A stretch of 64,000 nucleotides of DNA from Ochotona curzoniae (Eukaryota; Chordata; Mammalia; Lagomorpha; Ochotonidae). The stretch spans positions 42,403,001 to 42,467,000 of the forward strand of contig NW_024465885.1 in assembly GCF_017591425.1 (NCBI RefSeq), read 5' to 3'. Under the pieces are notes generated by a model. It worked only from the letters and a program-made list of their open reading frames with translations. It ran no database searches and was not told the DNA's origin. Of this stretch, positions 20,030-29,905 are shown in pieces; within the stretch, counting starts at the first letter, position 1, and each line of letters begins with the position of its first letter. A program made the translations under genes and the position numbers.

Positions 20030-22049
20030 CACACTCAGAAACATAACTTCTACCCATTTGCCAAATATAGAAAGGAAAATGTACATGTATAAACGTGAAC
20101 TTGTGGTTATGCATACGAACACGAACACAGATGTGCACACACACAGATGCAGTTAAAATTTTTTTTTTCTCATGAAATCAAATCACTGGAGATGGTGCAA
20201 ATAAAGATCTTTCTCACCCACAGGGCTGAGCGGGGTGTTCAGTAGCCTCCAAGGGCTCTTGAGGACTGCCCAGGGGAACCACATTCAGTCCTGGGCTCCT
20301 GACCCAGCGGAAGCACCCTCTGCACCCCACGGCCTCTGTGAAAAGCTTAGAAGTGATTCCTACACTCTCACTCTGGCCCTCATTCAGGAAACCCTAAACT
20401 CACACTGCCCAACTATTAAAATGTGATCCCATATGAGCTGTGTGTCCTTCATACAGCCTGGCTCCTCAGAAGGCAGGAGGCACACACAGGAGGCCCACAG
20501 CCAGGATAGCCCTGGGAATGCCTGGGGTCCCCCAGACTCTCCCTCCCCCCAGCACAGCTGGAATCTGGGGGCAGGGGGTCAGAGGAGGAGGGGACAAGAA
20601 ACAAATGCTAAGAGTTCCCTCCCACCCACCCCCCCTTGAAAGAGTATTAGAGTGGAGTTAAATTGTCAGCTAATGAGATTTCCTGGCCACGTGCTCCCTT
20701 TTAAGTCTAGGCCCCCAGTGGATTTGCCCCTTCAGACACAGCAGGGGGCCAAGAGGCCTTCAGCATCCCAGAGGGCCACAAAACTCCCAAAACAAGTATT
20801 TGGGAAGGCCTGGCCTGCTGGCTGTGCTGCCACTTTGAACAGCTTATTCAACAGTGTATGAAAGGATACCCAGTGGAATGTGAGGGGCCAGGAGGAGCCA
20901 GTCCCCCAAGGGAGGGGAGGGGGAAGGAGTGAGGGCAGTCCCCCAGGGCCTGGGCTAACTCGGCTCAGCCCAATGCCTACAAGGCACTCTCCCCGTCTGT
21001 TTGCTTGTTTTGGCTGGCAAAAGCCCCCGAGGTCTACATTCAAAGGACCTAGCTCAATAATTTGCCCCAATGGGCAAAAAAGTGTTAAAACAGGAGGCAT
21101 TTTTTTTCCATGTAATATCTTTGTGGTCAAGCCCCTAAGGTGGTCTTTTTTGCCCTGTTTCTCTGACTGTGAGTGGTTATTTCTCTCTCCCTCTTTTTTG
21201 GGGATTTGGTTTTTTCTTCTACGTCATCATGCCATCTTCCCTGGGCTGCCTCAAGGAAACCAGCACCCCAGAGCTGGGAGCACCAAGGACAGGCGATCCA
21301 AATATCCTGACAGCATTCTGAAGACATAGAATGAAATCCACCCTCCTTCCCTACCTGCCTGGCTTAGTCAGCAGCCTCTCCCCTACACCCCCAAGTTTAC
21401 TTTCCTCCATTACAAGATAATTTCTTAACAACTCTGCTGCCTGCCAGTCAAAGGCACACTTCCTGGAGGAACCCTTCACAGGGGCGCACAAAAGAGCGGT
21501 TGACCCAGCTTCTGGGGACTAGACAGAGCTTTCATTCCACCTCTGACAGGAGTATGGCTCCTGGCGGCCAGGTATCCCCAGCTTTGTTCAAACCTCCCTC
21601 CATCCCCGAGGAAAGCTCAGCAGCAGCCGTTGGTCCACCGGCAACCACCTCCCACTGCTGGGGGACCGGGACTCCCCCATCAAGGCCAGTCTGGGCCTCT
21701 GTATGTTGGTGGAGGAGGAAGGAACAGACTAAACACCTTCTACGAACTCCAAGGCACGAGGAGGCGCTGCGAGCGTTTAGATAAGTACCATGAAGCAGAG
21801 AACCACGGAAAAGCACGTTCTGGGGGGCAGCCTGACGACGGCAGCCCCTTTGCTCCTTTTCTAATGAATTGGGTGGGGGCTGCAGCAGCGGGGAAGGCAG
21901 AACCAGGAAGAGACCGGGGACTACCAAGGTCACAGAGTTCCCACCCCAACAGAATCAGCACCGCTGCCAGCACCTCCTGGCCCCTTCCACCAGCGGTGTA
22001 CAAATGAAGGAAGCCACAACCGACGATACCTATCATGCCCACTGGACAC
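20030..22049. other. SINE-free flank of the CpG island
   Basis: No interspersed repeat recognised. It contains a CTCF-like core at 20738 and a low-SINE, moderately GC-rich sequence that grades into the CpG island. Open frames (up to 149 codons, 20880-21329 and 21532-21933) show no domain. Likely a promoter-proximal or enhancer region, by inference. Confidence 0.45.
20738..20751 (+). promoter_or_regulatory. CTCF-like core motif
   Basis: 'acagcagggggcca' matches 12 of 14 positions of the CTCF core CCASYAGRKGGCRS, about 1.3 kb from the CpG island. Single motif; occupancy is unknown. Confidence 0.4.
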
Positions 22050-24056
22050 ACGCGCCAACTCAGACGCAGGGGACTGCACAGTTGCATCCGAATCACCCCG
22101 TTTGCGAGTGACCCTACGCAGGCACTGGAACCTGGCTTTGGTTCAGACCTCGGCGCCCCACGGGCTAGACAGTTTGGCCTCCAGCTCCAAGCGTGCGCCC
22201 AGAAGTCGGCCCGTCACGGGGAAGCCTTGGGGATCGCCCGGGCTGCCGGACCGCACAGCTGCTCAGCGAGCCTGCGTGGATTGGACCGTGTTCCCCTCGT
22301 GCGCGCCCTTCCACACAGCAAGCGAAGGCAAGCTCGGTATCTCCCTGTTCTGACCCGGAGCACGGAGGGGAAGCCTGAAGGAGATGACTGAAAGGCAGCG
22401 AGCGTGGCTGGGTCAGCGTCCCGAAGGCTGTCAACATGGACCGGGGTGACTCCAGGTGCAGGGGTGCCCGCTGAGTCGGCATCTTCTCCCCCGGAGCGTC
22501 GCTCACGGGAGCCAGAAGAGGGGGTGTCACCTGACAGCGTGCACCAACTTCTCCCGGCGCGCAGGGGACCCGCAACAGCCGCAGGGGCCGGGGGGAGCGC
22601 GGCGCAGCTCTCGCCCAATGGCGAGATCCGTAAACAAAAGCGTGCCCCACGCGGGTTCCCCAGCCCGGCAACAAGCCACACGGTGCAATAGCTCTGGAAC
22701 AGCACAGCCGACCAAGAGGCGGGGATCGAGTCTGCAGCGGGCACCCAGCACACGGCCCGCGCGCGCCGGACCCCCTCCGCCTGGACGCGGCATTGTCTGC
22801 AAGCACCCGCAGGAGCTCGCTCTGCACGCCCCCTTCCAGGCCCACCACAGATCTCCCCAGCACCACCAGCAGCAGCAGCGCACCGGGCCTGCGTGCCCGC
22901 CCCACCGGCTCCCCAAGCCCCGACACTGATCGCCAAGGTGAGCGAGCGCCCTAGGCAGCGTGGTCGATGAGCCAAGGCCCCGGAGATGCCCAAGTCTGGG
23001 GCCGAGACGCACGCAGGGAGCACAGCGCCCGCCCCGAAGTTGACACAATCTGCCCGCAGAGGACGAACGAAGCTCGGCGACGCCGCGGTCCGCGCCCACC
23101 CCGCGGCGGGGCAAGACCGCAAGCCCAACGCCTGATACTGGCGCTCCCGCCGCCGGCGTCGCCACCCGGGCGGGCTGCGCGCTCTCGACCCGCAACCGCC
23201 CCTTCCCCTCACCCAAGTGTTGCACGCGGAAACAATACGACGAAAAGCCGGCCGAGGTGAAGGGGGAGCTAGGACCCGCCGGGAGCCCCCTGTGTGCGGG
23301 AGACCCGGGCAGGACTCGCCCGCTGCGGGCATCCTCGCCGCCGTCCCTGCGGTGGGCGAGCGGTTCCGGGCAGACGGGCCCCTCTACCCGCCTCTCTGCT
23401 CCCCCGAGCCTGCGGGACTCACCCGTGACGTGCGCCCGGGACCTCCGCGACGGCGCCGGGCACAATGCGGGGCCGCCGGGCCCCCGGGGCTGCGGACGCC
23501 GAGGCGGACGCCGAGCCGGTCGCGGCGCTGCAGAGCTGCGCGCCCGACGGCGGCGGCGCTGCGCTGGCCGGCCTCGCTCGGGCCCGCTCGCCGTCTGCCA
23601 ATGGGATCTGTCAGGTCGCCTCAGCCCCGCGGCCTCGGGGGCGGAGCCGCGGGCGCCCGTGGGAACCCGAGCTGCGATTGGGGCCGCCGACGATCGCTCC
23701 TCCTCGGGCTGGCCAATCCGCGGCGGCGGAGACGGGAGCGGGGCGTTCGGAGTTGGGGCTGGAGTGTGACAACAGGCGCACGCTTGGCTCTACCTGGCGC
23801 CGCGTCCCAGTCCCCCGGCCTCGCCGTGTGGCCGGGGCTGCTGCGGCGGCGGCGCGCTCAGGCGAGGCTGCCCGCCTGGAGGCTCCGGCCGCGCGGCCCG
23901 GACAGACCGCGGGAGAAGGCGGCCGAGGGGCGGCGGGCCGGGGACCGGCGAGGGAGCCCCTAAACAAAGCAGCTTGGGGGCGGACCGAGCGGCCTCCCCC
24001 CCTCCTGATGCAATAGGCCCGCGCGGCTGCCCGTCAGCCGGCCGAGGTGGAGGTAG

Positions 24057-24067
24057 CCAATGACGTG
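24057..24067 (+). promoter_or_regulatory. Fused CCAAT box and CRE-like site
   Basis: CCAATGACGTG joins an NF-Y box (24057-24061) directly to a TGACGTG CREB/ATF-type site (24061-24067, sharing one T). It lies within the CpG island just before a (CG)n stretch. Confidence 0.6.
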
Positions 24068-24285
24068 CACAGAAGGAGCTCGAGTTGGCGCGCGCGCGCG
24101 GCTCGGCGTCCGTGGGATTGGTCGGAGGTAAAGGATTTTCCTGCCACCTAAGGCGAAGAGGTAGGGGGAACGAGCTGAACGAGGGAAGCGGAGAGACCCA
24201 CCCCACCCCCAAGAAAATGTTGTACCTGCGACACGTGGTCTGGCCCGGGAGGCGTGTGCCTGGCTCCTGGGGGAGACGGGAACTT

Positions 24286-24308
24286 TTATCCCACAGTGCC
24301 TTCGTGGG
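24286..24308 (+). promoter_or_regulatory. ZNF143/THAP11-like site (weak)
   Basis: 'tatcccacagtgccttcgtg' resembles the SBS core 'ttcccagaatgcattgcg' with several mismatches. It sits at the right edge of the CpG island. Confidence 0.25.
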
Positions 24309-24340
24309 TGCGGGAGGATGGTAGGTGCTCACCAGGGCCC

Positions 24341-25021
24341 CCGGGAGACTGACCTGAAGGCAGGGGTCGTGAGCTCCGCCGGTGTCCTCCGTGGCTGCCC
24401 GCCTCTCGCCAGGCGGTCAGCAACCCCAGCCCCCAGACGCTGGCTAGGGAGACTCCAGCGGAACCTCTTGGTTACTCCCCTGCCGTAGCTGGCTCTTGAT
24501 CAGACTGGGAAAGGGAGATGGTGCTGGTGCCCTGGTTCCTTTGGCCTGGTCGCCACAGGGCTGGGAAGGGCGCCCTGCACCCCAGCTGACAACAAAGAGG
24601 CCAACTAAACCGGAAAATGACCAGTGGTTCCTGATGACGCTTGCTGCCTAACCCATCTCTTCCAGACTTCCTCCTGTTCCACCCCTCGCCCTTGCCTCCT
24701 GCTAAGGTGCTTTCTCCAGTCTGCACCATGGTCCTTGTCGAAAGAGTAGAAGATTCTCCCTTTGCACTCTCGGCTTCTGGCCTCTGCCTTAAGCAACACA
24801 CTCACCACCAAGCCTTTCCTTCATTTGACATTCTTACCCATGCTACAGGTCCCAAGTGTGTCCGGACTGTGGGCGTTTGCTGAACCACAGCTGTGCAGGG
24901 CAGGCTTAGATGCCTGCAATCTCGCATGCTGTGCCTTAACTTGGTGCTTAAAGTACTCCCTCCCCACCGGGAAGCCAGAATTGTAGCGCAGTACTCCGCA
25001 TATTTCACCCCTGAATTATAG
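24341..25021. other. SINE-free right flank of the CpG island
   Basis: Non-repetitive, CpG falling to background. If a right-facing transcript uses the donor at 24128, this is its first intron. No exon recognised. Confidence 0.4.
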
Positions 25022-25371
25022 AAAGAGTCACGATGGGCCCAGTGTGATAGCCTAGTGGCTAAAGTCCTTTCCCTGCATGTGCCAGGATCCCATATGGGCT
25101 CTGGTTCCTACCTATCCCGGCTGTTCCACTCCCCATCCAGCTCCCTGCTTGTGGCCTGGGAAAGCAGTCGAGGATGGCCCAAAGCCTTGGGACCCTGCAC
25201 TTGGGAGACCTGGAAGAAACTCCTGGCTCCTGGCTTTGGATCAACTCAGCTCTGGTCGTTGTGGCCACTTGGGGAATGAATCATCAATCGGAAGCTCTTC
25301 CTCTCTGTCTCTCCTCTGTGTATCTGCCTTTCCAATAAGAATACATAAATCTTGATTTAAAGAGTCGTGAT
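25022..25371 (+). mobile_element. Young CSINE with target-site duplication
   Basis: The element proper is at 25035-25358: 'gggcccagtgtgatagccta', 'ccatatgggctctggttcct', tail 'ccaataagaatacataaatc'. It is flanked by 'aaagagtcacgat' (25022-25034) and 'aaagagtcgtgat' (25359-25371), 13 bases with two differences. Confidence 0.92.
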
Positions 25372-25379
25372 TATAAGCC

Positions 25380-25680
25380 AACGCTGTAAAGAAATACTTC
25401 CACTGGCTTTAACAGGTTGCTGCATCCCGTGCCACAGCACCTGGGTTTCAGTCCTTGTTCCGCCTCTGCCCGCAGCGCCCTGCTAATGCACATGGTGGGA
25501 GGGAGCAGGCGATGGTCAGGTGCTCAGGTCGGTCACACTGCCACCTATGCAGGAAACCCAGGCTGAGTTTCTGGCTCCTGTCTTTGTCCTGGCTCAGCCC
25601 CTAAATGCTGTAGTTACTTGGGGAGTGAATCACTGAATGAAAGATATCTCTCTTGCAGATAACGAAAATGAATAGTAAAT
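25380..25680 (+). mobile_element. CSINE, diverged
   Basis: 'cacctgggtttcagtccttg', 'gcagcgccctgctaatgcac' and 'cttggggagtgaatcactga'. It lies tail-to-head after the young copy. Confidence 0.72.
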
Positions 25681-25794
25681 AGGGCCTTTTTTAAATGAAA
25701 TGCTTCTAGAACATCAACTTGAGGGGCATAGATAGGATCGTGGATCCTGAAGAGATGTCTCTACCAGCTTGCGTGGTAGTTATAAAAAGGAACC

Positions 25795-26100
25795 AAGAGG
25801 CCACAGTTGGGTTGTAACAGATTAAGCCACTGCTTACAACACCAGCAGCCTACATCAGAGTGCCGATTTGAGTCCCAGCCACTCCACTTCCAGTCTAGCT
25901 TCCTGCTGAGGCAAGTAGCAGATGCGGACCCAAGTACCTGGGCCCCAGCCATTCACCTAGGAGAACGGGATGGATTTCTTGGCCCCTGGCTCTGGCTTCA
26001 GCCTGGCCCAGCTCTGACTGTTTTGGACGTTTAGGGCATGAACCGGCAGATGGAGAAAATATCTTTCCTTCTCTATTGCTCTTTCAAATAGATACATCTT
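25795..26100 (+). mobile_element. CSINE
   Basis: 'ccacagttgggttgtaacag', 'ccgatttgagtcccagccac', and tail 'tttcaaatagatacatcttt'. Confidence 0.8.
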
Positions 26101-26227
26101 TTTCAACAAATAAGCAAAAGAAGACAAGGCTGGAAAATTTCCCAGAAGATCTTCTTTCAAAACCAATTTGAACTCAGCCAATACTCTAGTCAAGCTTCTT
26201 TGGAAAAATGACTTCTTTGTGATATTT

Positions 26228-26483
26228 TCCTTTTTTTTCTTTGAGATCTGCTGCTTGCTGCTTCACTCCCCCAATGGTTACAATGGCTAGGGCTGGGCCA
26301 GGCTGGAGTCAGGAACCTGGTACTCCACCCAGGCTTCCCAAGGGGCACAAGTGCTTGGGCCATCTTCTATTGCTTTCCCATGGGCATTAGCAGGAAGCTG
26401 AATCAGAAGTGGAGCAGGTAGAACTGAAGCTGACACCCATAGGGCAGCAACTTAGATAGCTATGCCACAATGCTGGCCCCTAT
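26228..26483 (-). mobile_element. CSINE
   Basis: 'cttgctgcttcactcccccaa', 'gggcattagcaggaagctg' and 'atgccacaatgctggccccta'. The tail part is short. Confidence 0.82.
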
Positions 26484-26649
26484 GAAGATTTTCACACCAA
26501 GAGAAAAAACAATTACTTAGCCCGTTAACCAGCCACTTGGGGAAGGAAACATAGGAGTGTGTGTGTATAGATCCATGAAGACAAATGTATATACTTATTA
26601 AGCAATATGCATATTTGGAAATGAGCTGAGGACTTCTTCCTGAGGCTGT

Positions 26650-26840
26650 CAGAGCGTATTGGCTTCTGCTTAAAGGCAGAGACCCTGCAGAGCCAAGCTG
26701 CCTAGTTGTCTGGCTATGATTCGGGGCAGGTTCCTTCAGGCTCCTGTGCCTCTGTCCCCATTCTGGTAATAAGACTGGGCAGCTACTTCAAGGGTTGGAA
26801 AGAGAATGGGCAAGTTAATATTAGTGCTATGCATACACAG
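26650..26840 (+). mobile_element. MIR
   Basis: 'ggcaggttccttcaggctcc', 'tgtgcctctgtccccattct', 'ggtaataagactgggcagct' and 'caagggttggaaagagaatg' follow MIR order ('cttaacctctctgtgcctca ... aataatagtacctacctcat ... gggttg'). Confidence 0.65.
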
Positions 26841-27179
26841 GTTACCAGCAAGGCATAGCATTACATCATGTTTGCTAAGTAAATAAACCCTCCCACCGGT
26901 CACTGGAGGCTAAGTTGGAAGGGAGGACTTGGGTCTCTTCCCTGTGACCTCTGAGAGCTGCTGCCTCGGGCCCTCCCACTGAGGAGGCGACAGTCTCCCA
27001 AGCCAAGCTTCAGATGAGTTCGCAAAGCACCCCTCTTTGAATACTTCTGTCCTAAGAAACTTCCGAAGTAGCTAAGAACCCGAAGCCTGGACTCAACCAC
27101 ACACCAGATCTGTAGCCTCGGCTCCTCATTTCTCGGAACAGGGCTAGTGCACCTGATCTAAAAAGATGTTGAGAGGTCA
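26841..27179. other. Unassigned interval
   Basis: No element recognised. A short minus frame (66 codons, 26900-27100) is not supported as a gene. Confidence 0.45.
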
Positions 27180-27459
27180 CACATGGTGCTGGCTAGCAAG
27201 CTAACCCATCTGCTGTGCTGCATTCCTTATAGGTACCAGTTCAAGTCCCGGCTGCTCCACTTCTGGTCCAGCTCCCTGCCAGTGGCCTGGCAAAGCAGTG
27301 GAGGTTGACCCAAGTTCTTGAGCCCCTTGCACCTACATGGGAGACCAGAAAAAGTCCTTGGCCTTAGCATAGTAGTAGTTCACCTCTGGCCATTGCAGCC
27401 CTTCAGGTAGTGAACCAGCAGATGAAAGACTCTCTTATTTAAAAAATCTCTCTTTCAGG
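27180..27459 (+). mobile_element. CSINE
   Basis: 'cacatggtgctggctagcaa', 'aggtaccagttcaagtcccg', 'tagtgaaccagcagatgaaa' and a short tail 'tatttaaaaaatctctcttt'. Confidence 0.8.
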
Positions 27460-28215
27460 GACAGCATGGTAGCTCAAGAGGCTAATCTTCCACTTAAGAA
27501 TTGCCAGCATAGAGATCTCAGAACCCCAACCATGAAGAGACTACGTCAGCCAGTGAATTCTGAATAGATTCCATCTTGGTTGGAATGGCAAGATTGGCAG
27601 CAATTCAGAACTGTTAAACTATCAAAACTGCTTGAGCAGGACCCTCGGAGCATGCCTCACATTGAGGACGTGGGATGGGAGAGAGGCTGGGTGGGGCTTC
27701 TCCCTTTGTTTCTCCCCTGACCCCAGATACATGGGGAACATGATGATATTAGTGTGGAAACAACGGTCTTACCTGCTTTCTGTAGCCCTTGACCCTTTGT
27801 ACCCTAATCAACTAAGTAAGATCATTAAAAAAAAATGTGGAATAGCTGGGACACAACCAGAGCCTGTATGGGATGCTGGCATAGTAGGCTGAAGGTTGGC
27901 CTTCCACATTATGGTTTGGGCTCTAAAATAAATGTGGCTAAAAAAAAGAAGAATTGCCAGCATCCCATATGGGAACCATTTCACGTCCTCGTTGTCCCAA
28001 TTCCAATCCAGCTCCCTTCTAGTCTTTGAAGGGAACAAGATGGTCAAAGTCAGCAGGTCCTGTACCCTTGTGGGAAACCCAGAAGTTGTTTCTGGCTTTG
28101 GATCAGCTCAGCTCCAGCCATTACTTGTGGAGTGATCCAGAAGATGAAAGACCTTTCTCTGTCTATTCTTCTCTCTGTAAATCTGCCTTTCATATAAAAA
28201 GGACTAAATCTTAAA
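27460..28215 (+). mobile_element. CSINE split by a retroposon insertion
   Basis: The head 'gggacagcatggtagctcaa' to 'agaattgccagcat' ends at 27510. The rest resumes at 27949 with the repeated 'aagaattgccagcat' followed by 'cccatatgggaaccatttca', ending with 'ctttcatataaaaaggacta'. Removal of 27511-27963 would restore a normal SINE. Confidence 0.85.
27511..27948 (+). mobile_element. Composite VNTR retroposon, copy B: 5'-truncated, with possible 3' transduction
   Basis: Flanked by a perfect 15-bp target-site duplication, 'aagaattgccagcat' (27496-27510 and 27949-27963). 27511-27838 matches the 3' part of copies A, C and D ('accctcggagcatgcctcac', 'ttgaccctttgtaccctaat') and ends in an A-run. 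A further 100 bases follow, with a second AATAAA (near 27928) and a second A-tail (27940-27948), as expected if transcription read past the first poly(A) signal. The nick site 'ctt|aagaa' suits L1 endonuclease. Part of the extra 100 bases may be a CSINE fragment (27850-27905). Confidence 0.75.
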
Positions 28216-28799
28216 GAGGTCATGCCCATGAAATAGTACAAAGTGACAAAGTTGTACAGATTTGATATTGAGTCTAGTGAAGTTAGCCAAACTGTCTGAA
28301 ATACAGATTTTGTCACCTTTGAAAGGGGACGATAAGATTTTACTCAATGGTTGAACGAAGTGATGCAAGGAATACCTCTGCCCCGGCCCATACAGGGGAA
28401 TGGATGTACAGGAAACCACTGCCCTTGCCCTCAATCTGCCCACCAGTGACTCTGTATGTAACTGTGGCACCACCACTGAGCTTGGCAGAATTCAGCCGTT
28501 GAGCCCTCGGCTGCATTTCAGACCTCCCACGCCTCAACAGCCACTGCAGGCTCCTGTGTTTGTTCTTGTCTCTGCCCCAGACAGTGTGTGGCTGCTTCAC
28601 ACACTGTGTCACAGAGCAGGGGGCACTTTGATTAAAATATAGACGAATGCCATCTGGCAGAGGGTTCTGGCATCTTGGCTCCTGAGGGCACAGTTGACAT
28701 CTACGGAGAACATGAAACTGGCATCCAGGAAAACACGGAGTGATCAGAGAGAGAATAGAGGAGTGGAGGGCAGGAAAATGAGCAGATTATGCCTGAGTC
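28216..28799. other. Unassigned interval
   Basis: No element recognised. Overlapping frames of 80-90 codons are not supported. Confidence 0.45.
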
Positions 28800-28945
28800 C
28801 ATGGCCCCCATCCTTAAGTTGGAGTTGATGTTTTCCTCACCCATTATGTTACCATGTAGGGCTGCAGAAGAGGCAAAACAGCAGGGCAGCCGCCTTGTAT
28901 CTAACTTGGGCGAGAGCTACTCCTTCAGTCATAGCTAAGTCTCGC
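28800..28945 (-). mobile_element. MaLR-like LTR fragment, reverse
   Basis: 'gcagaagaggcaaaacagca', 'gccgccttgtatctaacttg' and 'ggcgagagctactcc' are the reverse complement of text at 29768-29835 in the LTR below. Same family, opposite orientation. Confidence 0.6.
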
Positions 28946-29059
28946 TAGGACAAAATGGCACTGTGGGTATGAACTCAGGAGGTCAACCCTGCTTCCCTGA
29001 GCAGGACCTCCATGCTGGCAGGTGCTCCCCTGAAAATCGGGTCTCTGCATCACTGCTAT

Positions 29060-29125
29060 ATTCAAGTGTCTAGAACAGCACCTGTCCCATAGTAAGTGCT
29101 CAGTAGTGTCTATATCATGGATGGA
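29060..29125 (+). mobile_element. MIR/L2 3' end fragment
   Basis: 'tgtctagaacagcacctgtc' and 'ccatagtaagtgctcagtag' match the widespread 'agaacagtgcctggcacata', 'gtaagtgctcaataaa' end. Confidence 0.7.
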
Positions 29126-29264
29126 GTTTAACTCCATGCACTCCCTACAAGACGTTTGGGACTGAATTATTTTCTTCTATATCGTGTATTTGTGCATGCC
29201 CTCTTTGAAGAAAACACATGAGGCAGCTTGTAACAAAGATACTACAGGAAAAAAACCTCTAGCC

Positions 29265-29515
29265 TGGGGGGATGGGTGCCTGTCTCTCACACCCAAGAAC
29301 CTGAGTCTGATTCCTGACTGCCGCTTCCTGCTCATGCAGGCCCTGAGAGCCAGTGTTGCTAACACAGGCAGTCGCGCTCCTGGCATCTAAATGGGAAACC
29401 TGGATTGCATTCCTGGCTCTAGCCCAGGCATTGTGGGTATGTGGGTATTTGGGGAGTGAACAAGAGGGATGCCTTTTCTTTTGTTCATCTCTCTCTGCAT
29501 CTCAAAAAGAAAAAC
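29265..29515 (+). mobile_element. CSINE, diverged
   Basis: 'cctgagtctgattcctgact', 'ttgggtgtgggtatttgggg'-like text at 29430-29455 and tail 'ctctgcatctcaaaaagaaa'. The head is poor. Confidence 0.6.
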
Positions 29516-29559
29516 TCCACATAGCAGAGCCTCTTAAATGATAGAACAGCATTAGAGTG

Positions 29560-29905
29560 TGATTTTGTCTCTACTGTGGTTTCAGTATGCTTTGTCCCAT
29601 TGGAAACATTCTGAAATTTAATTCCTTAAGTAGCAGAATTGATTCCCAGTGCAACAGTATTGCAGCTTGAGGAAGTGATTAGGCAGGGGCGGGACCATTC
29701 TCATGCATGGAAGGAGGCTACTAAGATTGTTACTCTTGAGAAAGTTCTCACTCTCTGGGGACTGGAGGAGTAACTCTCTCCCGAGTTAGATACAAGGAGG
29801 CTGCCTTGGTTGTTTTGCCTCTTCTACAACGTACTGGAGCCAAATAAACCTCCATGGCTTACAAAGAAGTCTCCAGCTTTCTGTTACAGCAGCAGAAAGT
29901 GAGCA
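29560..29905 (+). mobile_element. MaLR-like LTR (ERVL-MaLR group)
   Basis: 'tactgtggtttcagtatgct', 'gcaggggcgggaccattctc', 'ggagccaaataaacctccat' and 'ctttctgttacagcagcaga' follow the plan of MST/MLT1-type LTRs (internal AATAAA, then 'ttctgttacagcaacac'). An old solo LTR; no internal viral gene seen. Confidence 0.65.

Larger units (their letters stand above)
22050..24340. promoter_or_regulatory. CpG island with a TATA-less, CCAAT-rich promoter of an unidentified gene
   Basis: CpG dinucleotides are dense from about 22.05 to 24.34 kb and densest at 23.05-24.10 kb, in contrast to the CpG-poor remainder. CCAAT (or ATTGG) boxes lie at 22615-22619, 23598-23602, 23677-23681 (inverted), 23713-23717, 24057-24061 and 24117-24121 (inverted). 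GC boxes such as 'gggggcggagccgcggg' (about 23637) and 'ttgggggcggacc' (about 23973) occur; no TATA box is apparent. Good splice-donor sequences face right at 22938-22943 (CAAG|GTGAGC) and 24128 (GGAG|GTAAAG), and left at 23417-23422 (CGG|GTGAGT on minus). This suits a housekeeping-type, possibly bidirectional promoter with non-coding or short-coding first exons. No exon boundary or protein could be confirmed, and the gene itself probably lies mainly outside the window. Confidence 0.8.

Noticed and set aside
22165..23465. Long minus-strand open frames of 253-372 codons in the CpG island
   Set aside because: High GC lowers stop frequency in every frame. Three frames overlap on the same strand, composition is R/G/A/P-rich and no domain is visible.
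23419..23601. Minus-strand 60-codon frame ending at a splice donor
   Set aside because: Its first codon is TTG, not ATG, and no start codon lies in frame. The donor is kept as a finding, the frame is not.
23217..24016. Plus-strand frames of 170-248 codons, including an ATG at 23465 in fair context
   Set aside because: They run through several CCAAT boxes and GC boxes, so they more likely cover promoter and 5' UTR. No recognisable protein.
29560..29905. Possible provirus
   Set aside because: Only a single old LTR is seen; no internal retroviral coding text on either side.
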